Virus record (IMG/VR): IMGVR_UViG_3300044844_000854
Coordinates: 1-64,000 of that record
DNA length: 64,000 nt
Reading direction: 5' to 3' (one strand)
Source: a virus
This document shows positions 33,083 through 41,867 of this stretch, in pieces (within the stretch, counting starts at the first letter, position 1; each line of letters begins with the position of its first letter). Under the pieces are notes generated by a model. That model was given only the letters and a program-made list of their open reading frames with translations. It had not been told where the DNA came from and did no database searches. The translations under genes were made by a program, and so were the position numbers.

Positions 33083-33775
33083 ATGGCTAAACAATTAAAA
33101 GAAATAGAAAAAGCAATCTATGACATATATAAAGATATAAAGCTAACATCTCTACTAGATAATGATAACACTCTTACAGATGTTACTGTATTTTTGGCAT
33201 ATCCTGAAACAGAGATACAACAAGATACAATCTATCCTGCAATTTCTATCAATCTTAGTGAAATGGAAATTGATTTTAAAATGGAACATGCATTACCTAG
33301 AACAGATATAGAAGTAGATTATACAACTACACCACCCACATATAGAACTAGAGAAACATCTCATTGGTATCGTTTAAGGTATTTGATAGAAACCTATGCA
33401 CTTACACCACAAGAAGATAGAGAACTTATTCGTAAGGTAGAGAATAGACTAAATATTCGTGATAGCTTAATTGTAGGTGATGAAGATTATTGGATTTTTC
33501 GCCTATCCTTTAGCACTCAAGACATAGAAGATACTGATCGTATTATCTACCATAAAATCTTTACATATGAAGTACTTGCAGATATTGATAATGAAGATAC
33601 TGACATCATTGAAAAAGGTGTTACAGAAATGCAATATACTTTTAAACAAGCTAAGACAATCGCAAACCAACCTGTTGATACACTAAATAGACCAACTACT
33701 GTAGAGAATGCAGTCAAATATACTGATAGAACTATGGCATTTAATGAAACTCAAATTTGGTTTCCTAGCAATTAA
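33083..33775 (+). CDS. Putative tail terminator/neck protein, 230 aa
   Basis: Starts with CGGAG, C 14 bases before the ATG. The N-terminal IEKAIYDIYKDIK and YPAISINLSEMEID, followed by strand-rich segments (WYRLRYLIETYAL, WIFRLSFSTQD), have the layout of tail terminator proteins that cap the tube. The family is inferred from layout and place: it directly precedes the sheath gene. The C-terminal 50 residues are an unusual polar extension. Confidence 0.62.
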   Translation: MAKQLKEIEKAIYDIYKDIKLTSLLDNDNTLTDVTVFLAYPETEIQQDTIYPAISINLSEMEIDFKMEHALPRTDIEVDYTTTPPTYRTRETSHWYRLRYLIETYALTPQEDRELIRKVENRLNIRDSLIVGDEDYWIFRLSFSTQDIEDTDRIIYHKIFTYEVLADIDNEDTDIIEKGVTEMQYTFKQAKTIANQPVDTLNRPTTVENAVKYTDRTMAFNETQIWFPSN

Positions 33776-33965
33776 CATAAATTTGACTAGACAATCACTT
33801 TTAAAACCTATATAACATAGATCATAAGCATACATATTAAATATATACTCTTAGACATCATAGCTACATTTTACTTGCTAAAATAGAATATATCTCACAA
33901 CAGTATTGATATATTTTACCATAATAGATAAGATTACTTATAAACCTAAAAATGGAGAATAACAA

Positions 33966-35798
33966 ATGGCAACAGTTTATGGCACTCCTGGAGTGTATAT
34001 TAAAGAAAGCAATCCTACAACTACCCCTATCATTACTGTGGGTACAGGTGTAACTGCTTTCTTTGGCTTTACAAAAAAAGGACCTGTACAAAAACCCGTA
34101 GCAGTAGCATCATATAAAGATTACCTAAAAGTATTTGGTGGTTGCTATAAGACAGAAAACCTTGATCTTTGTGTAAAAGCATTCTTTGATAACGGTGGCT
34201 CTAAAGCTTATATCGTTAGATTAACTGCAATCAATGGTGACTCACTTGTAGGTAGCCCATCTTCTGCTACTATTGGTGATTTTACTTTCAAAGCAGGTTA
34301 CAAAGGATTTCAAGCATTTGGTGAAGAAGGGGATAAATTAAAGGTATCTCTTAAACTTAACTCAAAATATGTAGCTAATGCAAATGGTGACCTAAAGGCA
34401 AATGCATCTATTGGTGCTTTGTTTATCTTGATGAAACAAGTAATTGGTATCTCTGCAGGTACTATCCTTAAAATTGCTGAAGGTGGCACTACTGAATATT
34501 TAGAAGTCACTAAGGTAGAAACTACTGTTGTTGCTGGTGCAGTACAAAATAAGGTATTCCTTGCATCTGCTCTTGACTCAGCATTTACTACAGCTTGCAC
34601 AATTAACTCTTTACACTATGATCTTAAAGTAAAAGATAATGCGGATAATGTACTTGAAACATTTAAGCAAGTATCTCTTAATCCATTTGCTAGCGATTAC
34701 ATTGGATTGGTTATCAATGATGATGTTGCAGGCTCTTCTTTCATTATGGTAGATGATGCTCAATTCGATTACTCTTTAGATGCACCTGAATTTGTAGGTG
34801 TTACTTCTCTTGCTGAAACTGTACAAGCATTTATCTTTGGTCAATCAGAAAAATTATCCTTTGACTCAGATAGCTTTATTGGTAATTCTACTATGGGATT
34901 TGGCTTACATGCTCTTGATAATGTCAATGACTTTAGCTTAATTGTAGCTCCACAATCTACAGATAATTCAGATGGACTTATTCGTGCAAATGAAATTTTC
35001 CATAGTGCATTATTAAGCTATGCTGAAACTCGTGGTAAATTTGCTATTTTAGATGCACCTAAAGGACTTACACCTTCTGAAATTGATAGCTATCGTAAAG
35101 CAACATTAGGTGTTGATAGCTATTGGGGTGCTTTATATTACCCACACATTAAGGTACAAGACCCTGCTCGTCCAGGTCAATCTGCTACCATTACTATCCC
35201 ACCTTGTGGACATATTGCAGGTTTATTTGCTAAGGTTGATGGTATTCCTGCCCCTGAAGGTGGTGTATCAAGTGCAGCCGCAGGCTTAAATAAATTTGGT
35301 CAATTGTCAGGACTTGTAGCACTTGAAAGAGTCGTATCTGATGCTGAACAAGAATTTTTAAATCCTGCAGGTGTAAATTGCATTCGCTTGCTTGATTTAG
35401 CAACAGGTGGTAAGGGTATTTTTGTATTTGGTGCTAGAACATTATCATCATTACCACAATATCTCTATATTCCCCTTAGAAGAACAATGAATTTTATTCA
35501 AGAAACAGTAAGACTTTCTACTAAACAATATCTGTTTCAAAAGAATAATCCTGCATTATGGTCAATTCTTAGCAATAACATTTCTGCATTCCTTACAGGT
35601 ATGTGGAATAATGGTCAACTTGCAGGCTCAAATGTTAAAGATGCATTCTTTGTAAAGATTGATGCAAGCACAAATTCACAAGAAGATATTAATCAAGGTA
35701 TCCTAAGTGGTGAAATTGGTGTTGCATTCCAAAGACCTGCAGAATTTATTGTCTTTACTTTCACACAAACACAATCAGGTGGTAGCATTCAAGAGTAA
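33966..35798 (+). CDS. Tail sheath protein, 610 aa
   Basis: The sheath contracts to drive the tube through the cell envelope. The N-terminal block VYGTPGVYIKES, then GVTAFFGFTKKGPV and VKAFFDNGGSKAYIVRL are the family hallmark; the C-terminal domain has FIQETVRLSTKQYLFQKN, LAGSNVKDAFFVK and GEIGVAFQRPAEFIVFT. Length is within the usual range, with an inserted beta domain at about 95-220. GGAG precedes the ATG in a variant of the CGGA element lacking the C (AAAAATGGAG). It follows a 190-bp gap in which no -35/-10 pair of good spacing is seen. Confidence 0.97.
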   Translation: MATVYGTPGVYIKESNPTTTPIITVGTGVTAFFGFTKKGPVQKPVAVASYKDYLKVFGGCYKTENLDLCVKAFFDNGGSKAYIVRLTAINGDSLVGSPSSATIGDFTFKAGYKGFQAFGEEGDKLKVSLKLNSKYVANANGDLKANASIGALFILMKQVIGISAGTILKIAEGGTTEYLEVTKVETTVVAGAVQNKVFLASALDSAFTTACTINSLHYDLKVKDNADNVLETFKQVSLNPFASDYIGLVINDDVAGSSFIMVDDAQFDYSLDAPEFVGVTSLAETVQAFIFGQSEKLSFDSDSFIGNSTMGFGLHALDNVNDFSLIVAPQSTDNSDGLIRANEIFHSALLSYAETRGKFAILDAPKGLTPSEIDSYRKATLGVDSYWGALYYPHIKVQDPARPGQSATITIPPCGHIAGLFAKVDGIPAPEGGVSSAAAGLNKFGQLSGLVALERVVSDAEQEFLNPAGVNCIRLLDLATGGKGIFVFGARTLSSLPQYLYIPLRRTMNFIQETVRLSTKQYLFQKNNPALWSILSNNISAFLTGMWNNGQLAGSNVKDAFFVKIDASTNSQEDINQGILSGEIGVAFQRPAEFIVFTFTQTQSGGSIQE

Positions 35799-35838
35799 TA
35801 TCTTAGCTACATAAACACTAGATAAAGGAAAAACAAAA

Positions 35839-36327
35839 ATGGCAGATTTATTGATGAGAAACTTTAAGTTTGAAGTTGGTATTGCTGGTATTTCAACTAG
35901 TATTCAATTTCAATCTGTAACAGGTTTAGAAAAAACAATTGAAGAAATTGAATATCGTGAAGGTAGCGATAAATTAGTGGTTAGAAAATATCCTGGTCAA
36001 GCAAGCATTTCCAATGTTACTTTTGAACGTGGATTTTCAAGTGATAGTGATTTGATTGATTGGATCAATGCAAGCTATAATCCTGATATTGCAGCTAATG
36101 CACCAGCAGTACAAAATGCACCATCACCAATGAGAGATGTCAATATCAAGATTAAAGATCGTAACAATATCATTCAAAGAGAAATTGTACTTAAAGATTG
36201 TTTTGTTGTTAGTAGACAAATCGGTGATCTTGATGCAACAGGTAATGATATTCTTTTAGAAACACTAGAAGTTGCTTGTTCTGATATGATTGAAAGAAAA
36301 TATAGTGCTGAGGGCAGTACTAGATAA
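35839..36327 (+). CDS. Tail tube protein, 162 aa
   Basis: T4 gp19-like tube subunit. Signature blocks are FKFEVGIAGISTSIQFQSVTG at the N-terminus (shown in part: FEVGIAGI and FQSVTGLE), EIEYREGSDKLVVRKYPG, NVTFERGF and DLIDWIN, ending with LLETLEVACSDMIERK. Length and place after the sheath fit exactly. AAAGGAAA lies before the ATG. Confidence 0.95.
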   Translation: MADLLMRNFKFEVGIAGISTSIQFQSVTGLEKTIEEIEYREGSDKLVVRKYPGQASISNVTFERGFSSDSDLIDWINASYNPDIAANAPAVQNAPSPMRDVNIKIKDRNNIIQREIVLKDCFVVSRQIGDLDATGNDILLETLEVACSDMIERKYSAEGSTR

Positions 36328-36348
36328 TCTCTTTAGCTTATACAATTA

Positions 36349-36377
36349 TTGACAATCACTAATATAATTTATATAAA
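36349..36377 (+). promoter_or_regulatory. Sigma70-like promoter before the tail chaperone
   Basis: A perfect TTGACA (36349-36354) and TATAAA (36372-36377) are 17 bp apart. The predicted start near 36384 falls just before the A-run/CGGA element at 36394, so that element would be at the very 5' end of the mRNA. Confidence 0.7.
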
Positions 36378-36435
36378 CATAGCATAGAAAAAACGGAAAG
36401 TTAAAAAAACCATATCACAATGATAGGATAAAGCT

Positions 36436-37248
36436 ATGCTTACAATATCTAATGAAGTTGTATTACCTGTTGGTATTCGTATTGACGGTAAAGTATATAG
36501 AGAAATTACAATTGATGCAATGAATGGCTATGATGAAGAAAACATGTCATCTAAAGCAATCAAAAACAATGGTGCAAAAGCATTGACCATTTTACTAAGA
36601 AGATCAATTCAAGAAATCAAGGGCTTAATTCCTAAGAAAAGAAACTCTGCTGAATTGATTGATGAGAAGATTGTAAGAGAAATGTTTTCTTATGATAGAG
36701 ATTTCCTATTCTTTTGTATTCGTGCTTTAGGTGATACAGAGAAACTTGATTTAAGCAAGGTTGTATGCCCTGAATGTGATAGCGATAATGAATATGAAAT
36801 CGACATTACAGAGTTAGATGTATATGATTGGGCAGATACAGAAAATACACAACTTGACATTGAATTTTCCAAAGGATTTATGGAAAACGGTCAAAGACAT
36901 AAACTTGCTACATGGTCATTCCTTACAGGTAAGCAACAAGAACACTTGGCAACACTTGAAGGCTCACAAGTACTTACATCTTCACTTGCTTTAGGTTTAA
37001 AATCCGTTGTAGGACTTGATCATGTTCCTAGCGATGAACAAATTAGAAGAATGTCTAGTGATGAAAGAATGCATGCATTTAAACAAATTGCAGAACAAGC
37101 ACCTGGATTACAAACTGATATTGAATTAGAGTGTCAATCATGTGGTCATCGTCATAGATTTGGTATTGATGTAACAAGTTTTTTCAATTCAAAGGCGAAA
37201 GCAGTGACCAAAACTACTCAAAATGGCAAGAGAGTGCTGAGAAAATAA
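36436..37248 (+). CDS. Tail assembly chaperone, short form, 270 aa
   Basis: Chaperone that holds the tape measure protein while the tube is built. It begins with a strand-rich LPVGIRIDGKVYREITIDAMNG, typical of this role in contractile tails. Two zinc-binding-type Cys pairs are seen: CPECDSDNEYEI at about 112-123 and CQSCGHRHRF at about 234-243. Place between tube and tape measure is the standard one. Near the 3' end the frame passes through TTTTTTC (37179-37185), where a -1 slip gives a longer product. The 0-frame ends after 21 more codons. Confidence 0.85.
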   Translation: MLTISNEVVLPVGIRIDGKVYREITIDAMNGYDEENMSSKAIKNNGAKALTILLRRSIQEIKGLIPKKRNSAELIDEKIVREMFSYDRDFLFFCIRALGDTEKLDLSKVVCPECDSDNEYEIDITELDVYDWADTENTQLDIEFSKGFMENGQRHKLATWSFLTGKQQEHLATLEGSQVLTSSLALGLKSVVGLDHVPSDEQIRRMSSDERMHAFKQIAEQAPGLQTDIELECQSCGHRHRFGIDVTSFFNSKAKAVTKTTQNGKRVLRK

Positions 37249-37403
37249 GGCAAAATCTTACAAATACTGTGGTTGCTTTTGCTGAAAGATGGCATTGGTC
37301 GGAAACAGATACATTATCATTGCCTATTTATCGTAGAAATCGCTATGTAGAAGAACTACGACAAATTATACAAAAAGAACAACAAGCAATGAAAAAGAAA
37401 TAA
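36436..37403 (+). CDS. Tail assembly chaperone, -1 frameshift product, about 322 aa
   Basis: After the slip at 37179-37185 the -1 frame stays open to TAA 37401-37403. The extension reads through QESAEKIRQNLTNTVVAF, then AERWHWSETDTLSLPIYRRNR and YVEELRQIIQKEQQAMKKK. This WHWS..LP..RR.RYVEEL pattern resembles the small partner proteins (DUF6760-type as I recall) found after such chaperones in contractile tails. The extension has no ATG before its last codons and no ribosome site, so frameshifting is the simplest way to make it. This is comparable to gpG/gpGT of lambda. Confidence 0.78.
37179..37185 (+). promoter_or_regulatory. Programmed -1 frameshift site T TTT TTC
   Basis: In the frame of 36436 the codons read AGT TTT TTC, so the seven bases T TTT TTC form a canonical X XXY YYZ slippery site. 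The -1 frame is closed upstream by a TGA at 37167 and open from 37170 to 37403. Downstream structure was not evaluated. Confidence 0.75.
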
Positions 37404-37472
37404 TAAATCTCTAGTTTATATGCTATAAAATCATGTTAGATAATATACACTAAAAAAACGGAGATTTACAAA

Positions 37473-40400
37473 ATGGCAAATTATAACATAGCAATCAGTG
37501 TAGATACTGCAGGGGCAATACAATCACTAAATGCACTAAAAACATCACTAGATAATACACAAAAAGCACTAGACAATACTGAAAACGGTGCAAAAGATAC
37601 TGCTAAATCTATGGGTAATGCATTTGGTGATGTTGCTCAACAATTACAGAACTTTGATCAAGGTATTACAAGAATTGTTGAAAACTTTCTTAAACTTAAA
37701 GGTGTTGCAGATGAATTACTTAATAAATCCCTAGAACAATTTAAGAAAAATGAACAAGAAAGACTATCTTTAGATGTTGTGCTTAATACTCAAGGTGCAT
37801 TTGGTGATATGCAGAAATTTAAAGATAAAATATTGCCTACAATGAGCTTAAATATCTCTAATGATCTTGCTAAGGCTAAGGCTCTTGCAAATTCAGATCC
37901 CAAATATATGAAGGATTTTGATAGCTTAATTAAATCTATGCTATTTATAGGTGCTAAACAAGCAGATGTAGAGAACTTTAAAATTGAATATGCTAGTAAA
38001 ACAGGTACTGATTTAAACAATTTTATCAATGAAACATTAAGTAATGCACAACAATCTAGAATTGATATGGCTAAAAAAGCAGATACAGAAATTCAAAGAT
38101 TATACCAAACGACTAAATTCTCTCAAGGTCAAATTACAGCGATGTTCACTGATATGATCTCTAAGGGTATTGATCCAGGTGTACTTACAGAAAAGAATGT
38201 AAAAACTAAAGATGGTAATGTTAGTATGCTTGATAAAATCGTACAATTAGGTGCTACATTTACAGATGAACTTGGTGGAGCAGATACTGCATTACTTGAG
38301 GCAGGCAAACTTGTTCACCAAGTATTAAATGTAGCAAGTCCAGGTTACCAAACTGATTTTGCAGAAAATACACAACATTTAGGCACTTACCTTGATCAAA
38401 TGATTACTGCATTTAATAAGACACCTCTTACAATTAAGAATGTAGGCGATGTGTTGGTTAGAAATATGGGATTAAATCAAAAATTCTATGCGACTACATT
38501 CCCTGAATTTCTAGCGATGTCAGGTAAATTACTAAATGCAAAATCAGGTGCTGAAACAGGTGAATATTTACATGCATTCCAAAGAGGTTTTATCTTAATG
38601 CAACAAAATATTGATAGGCAAATTGAAGAAAAACAAGTTGAATTACAAACACAAGGTAAGCAAGGATTAACACTTCAACCTAAAGTTAGAAAAACTGCAA
38701 AAGCATTATCCACTGCAAATCTACAAAATGATGAGATTTTAAAACTTACAAATGCATCAGGATTTAAGCAATTACTAAATCAAATCATGTTAGATGAGAA
38801 TACTACCACTCAATTAAGTCAACTTGCAGGTACAGGTCAATTTAATCAAATACCAGCACTAATTGAAACATTTGCTAAAGGTAAAGGGATTACACTTGAA
38901 CAAGGCACAATGAACTCTATGTCACAGGTTATGCTTGGACTTAAAGGTGAAATGGATAGTTTAAGCAAAGGTCTACAATCACTTACACCTGAATTAGCAG
39001 CAGAACTTGTTCAATCAAATGTATTAAAAGATTTAGGTAATGGTGTATATGAACTAATTAGGGGTATAGGTGAAAACTCTAAGATTGTTGAAGAAAATGG
39101 TAAGAAATTCTATTCAGGTAAATCTATTGCTAATCAAGGTACTCAATATAAAATTGGCGAGCAAATGCCTATTATTGCTAAAGGTGTTTCAGGCAATTAT
39201 TCGTATGCTGATTTTGCAGGTAATCAAGAACTATTTATACAGAAACAATTAGATGAATTAGGTGCTCAATCATTTGCATACAATTTATTTGGTAATGATT
39301 TACTACTATCCTTCTTTAACTTGGTTACTTTAGGTGGTAATTTCCAAGAAATCTTATCAGGTATACAATCAGGTGTATTTACATTAGATGAGTCATATAA
39401 ACAATTTGAACAGACACTATCCAATGCAATACAAATTAATGAAGGTCTTATGGATGGTATGTTTAGAGCATTCTCAAACAATGTAGGTTTTGTAAATCTA
39501 TCTTTTGAGAAGCTAAAAACTACCTTAATGTCATCTTACTTAAATATAGATAAGGAAACTCGTTTAATGTCAGATGGTGCAACATCAAATGTTCTCTTAA
39601 TCTTATCAACAATAGGTAAGGTAGGTGCAATAATTGGTAGTGCATTAGCTTTATCTGCAAGTTATTCCTTGATTGTGCCTTATCTCACTATGAATGCTTT
39701 AGGTGAAAAAGTAGGTATGCTTGCTAATCTAAAAACTAGATTTATTGAGATGATACCATTCTTAAAATACCTTAGCATAGGTGCACTTGTTGTTGTAGGT
39801 CTTGCATTTGCATTCCAAAAACTATTTGCAAACGGCACTGATTTAGGTAAAAAATTCCAAGATATAGGCGGAATATTCAATAACTATATCATACCTGCAT
39901 TTGTAACAGGTAAAAAGAAAACTGATGGTGCATCTAAAGCAGTTATTGTTCTACAAGATGCAGCAATATCTATTAGAAGTGTATTGATAGGATTTATGGA
40001 CGGATTTTCTGATGCATTACTTGTAGCTGTTAAAGGTGTTACATTCTTCTGTATGCTTATTGGTTCTCTTATTGGATTGCTTTTTGGTGCATCTATGGGA
40101 CATGAAGAAGTATCAAAATATATTGGATATGTAGGCTATGCTTTAGGTATTTTACTACCACTCATCTTTTTATATAACAAGCTAACGGCTATAACTGCAT
40201 TCATCACTACATTCGCTACTAAGAGAGTATTTATATTTTTTGCAATTATTGGTGGACTTATCGCCATATTCTCACTTCTTCAAGAGTATGGCTTAGTTGT
40301 TGTAGGTATTGTTGGATTACTTGCTCTTGGATTTGGATTTTTTGGTAAAGCTACTTGGGGAGCAATGATACCTTTACTCAAATTTATTGGTATTGTTCTT

Positions 40401-40835
40401 GTAATGGTTGCAGGTATTGATCTTCTCATACAATTATTTTTAAAACTAGCAGAAGTAGCAGGTATCAAAACTGTAGCAGCATTTGGTGATGCTTATAATA
40501 AACAAAAAGAAAATCTTATGGCAAAAGGTAAAGAAATTATGAACTCTGTATCTACTGTTCCTGATATGGGTATGGGAAATATGGAATTACCTAAAGAATT
40601 GAATATATCACCTGATCAATTATCATCAAAATCCTTAGAAGTGCCAAGTGGTGCAGATATGATTGATTTTAAAGGATTGCCACAATTACAGTCATCTTCA
40701 CCTGTCACTGTAAATATTACACTTAAAGAAGCTATTATAGAGCCTACAAGTGATGTATTCTTAAAGAAAGTAGCTAATACACTTGTACCACATATTCAAG
40801 ATGCACTTAATAGAAACAATACATCTATTGGATAA
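37473..40835 (+). CDS. Tape measure protein, 1120 aa
   Basis: Sets tail length and is ejected before the DNA. The first 60 residues are an alternating helical region (IQSLNALKTSLDNTQKALDN), followed by long helical segments. Hydrophobic membrane-type stretches cluster from about 700 to 1010, for example TIGKVGAIIGSALALS, GALVVVGLAFAFQ, FFCMLIGSLIGLLFGA and VVVGIVGLLALGFGFF. Place after the chaperone is diagnostic. CGGAG with its C 14 bases upstream fixes the start. No peptidase or lysozyme domain was seen. Confidence 0.92.
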   Translation: MANYNIAISVDTAGAIQSLNALKTSLDNTQKALDNTENGAKDTAKSMGNAFGDVAQQLQNFDQGITRIVENFLKLKGVADELLNKSLEQFKKNEQERLSLDVVLNTQGAFGDMQKFKDKILPTMSLNISNDLAKAKALANSDPKYMKDFDSLIKSMLFIGAKQADVENFKIEYASKTGTDLNNFINETLSNAQQSRIDMAKKADTEIQRLYQTTKFSQGQITAMFTDMISKGIDPGVLTEKNVKTKDGNVSMLDKIVQLGATFTDELGGADTALLEAGKLVHQVLNVASPGYQTDFAENTQHLGTYLDQMITAFNKTPLTIKNVGDVLVRNMGLNQKFYATTFPEFLAMSGKLLNAKSGAETGEYLHAFQRGFILMQQNIDRQIEEKQVELQTQGKQGLTLQPKVRKTAKALSTANLQNDEILKLTNASGFKQLLNQIMLDENTTTQLSQLAGTGQFNQIPALIETFAKGKGITLEQGTMNSMSQVMLGLKGEMDSLSKGLQSLTPELAAELVQSNVLKDLGNGVYELIRGIGENSKIVEENGKKFYSGKSIANQGTQYKIGEQMPIIAKGVSGNYSYADFAGNQELFIQKQLDELGAQSFAYNLFGNDLLLSFFNLVTLGGNFQEILSGIQSGVFTLDESYKQFEQTLSNAIQINEGLMDGMFRAFSNNVGFVNLSFEKLKTTLMSSYLNIDKETRLMSDGATSNVLLILSTIGKVGAIIGSALALSASYSLIVPYLTMNALGEKVGMLANLKTRFIEMIPFLKYLSIGALVVVGLAFAFQKLFANGTDLGKKFQDIGGIFNNYIIPAFVTGKKKTDGASKAVIVLQDAAISIRSVLIGFMDGFSDALLVAVKGVTFFCMLIGSLIGLLFGASMGHEEVSKYIGYVGYALGILLPLIFLYNKLTAITAFITTFATKRVFIFFAIIGGLIAIFSLLQEYGLVVVGIVGLLALGFGFFGKATWGAMIPLLKFIGIVLVMVAGIDLLIQLFLKLAEVAGIKTVAAFGDAYNKQKENLMAKGKEIMNSVSTVPDMGMGNMELPKELNISPDQLSSKSLEVPSGADMIDFKGLPQLQSSSPVTVNITLKEAIIEPTSDVFLKKVANTLVPHIQDALNRNNTSIG

Positions 40836-40925
40836 TGTATAAAAAACGGAATGTATAAAAAAAGGAATATAAAATCTCTTTAGTATGATATATTATGAAA
40901 ACAAAAATACTAAGGAGAATAAACA

Positions 40926-41540
40926 ATGGCAGACAATTTAGGTAGTAAGAATAGTTGGTTTAAAACTACACTCGAAAAAGGTAGTATAGAAGTATATGAT
41001 CCTTCACAAAGACAGATTAGAGATGAGATTGGGTTTCAATTTATCCCTAGAGATGTTGTGGTAAAATACAATCCAAACTATGAATTTTTATCTGCACCAC
41101 AAGGTTTAAGGAATTTTGCTCAATTTGGTAGCACTAAACCAAGAGTAATTTCATTTGAACTTATGTATATTGGATCTACTCAAGATAATGATCTTAAAGA
41201 GATAGATACTATACAAAAAAAATTAAAATCTTTAGTTACACCTACAAGCATAGATAATACTAAATTAAAAACAGATATTGTTACTTTCCAAAACATAAGA
41301 TTAGCACCACCACTTGTTAGATTAAAAATGGGTAATCTTGTTCAGGACACTACAGATAAATTGCCTATTGGTGTAATCTCTTCTCTTACAATTAAGGGAT
41401 TAAGTGTATCACCTAATGGACTTAAACTAAATCGCTTTAGTGCTGATATAGAATTTACAGAAAGCACAACAGATTATGGTTTAAACTTTGAAAATCAAGT
41501 CATATACCAAGAAATGAAGGCTAAAGGAATAATAAAATGA
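40926..41540 (+). CDS. CIS-tube/baseplate hub-associated protein, 204 aa
   Basis: The FQFIPRDVVVKYNPNYEFLS block, followed by KPRVISFELMYIGS and later VISSLTIKGLSVSPNGLKLN, matches the CIS-tube type domain (Pvc7-like) that links tube to baseplate hub and often precedes LysM. The next gene indeed looks like LysM, and in many contractile systems the two are fused. AAGGAG precedes the ATG. It overlaps the next gene by 4 bases. Confidence 0.7.
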   Translation: MADNLGSKNSWFKTTLEKGSIEVYDPSQRQIRDEIGFQFIPRDVVVKYNPNYEFLSAPQGLRNFAQFGSTKPRVISFELMYIGSTQDNDLKEIDTIQKKLKSLVTPTSIDNTKLKTDIVTFQNIRLAPPLVRLKMGNLVQDTTDKLPIGVISSLTIKGLSVSPNGLKLNRFSADIEFTESTTDYGLNFENQVIYQEMKAKGIIK

Positions 41541-41842
41541 GATATGATACTTCTAGAATTAACTATACGAATTATGATCTTGATGATAGTAGTAAGAACA
41601 CTATTGATGTAGTAATACCTACTAGATATACTAATCCCTTTTTTAACTATTCCGTTTTTTCTATGGGATTATACACTACTCAATTTAGCGATACTTACCA
41701 ATCTATTGCACAGAAACTTTACAATAATCAATTGTCTTGGCATACCATTGCAGATTTAAATCCTGAGTATGATGCACTTGAATATTGTGATGGATTACCT
41801 GATAACATTACAATTAAGGTGATCATTACAGAAAGCAAATAA
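41537..41842 (+). CDS. LysM-like tail protein (gpX/gp53-like), 101 aa
   Basis: The second half shows the LysM pattern: GLYTTQFSDTYQSIAQKLYN, then QLSWHTIADLNPEYDALEY and a final DGLPDNITIKVI. Small LysM proteins such as P2 gpX bind the hub and tube near the baseplate. The first 40 residues are a polar arm. It starts inside the ATGA overlap with 40926-41540. A reversed CGGA element (TCCG at 41651) lies inside the coding sequence. Confidence 0.72.
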   Translation: MRYDTSRINYTNYDLDDSSKNTIDVVIPTRYTNPFFNYSVFSMGLYTTQFSDTYQSIAQKLYNNQLSWHTIADLNPEYDALEYCDGLPDNITIKVIITESK

Positions 41843-41867
41843 CATAGAAAAAAACGGACATTAAAAA

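Noticed and set aside
33783-33816. TTGACT and TATAAC as a promoter for the sheath gene
   Set aside because: The spacing is 22 bp (20 bp to TATATA), outside the range for sigma70.
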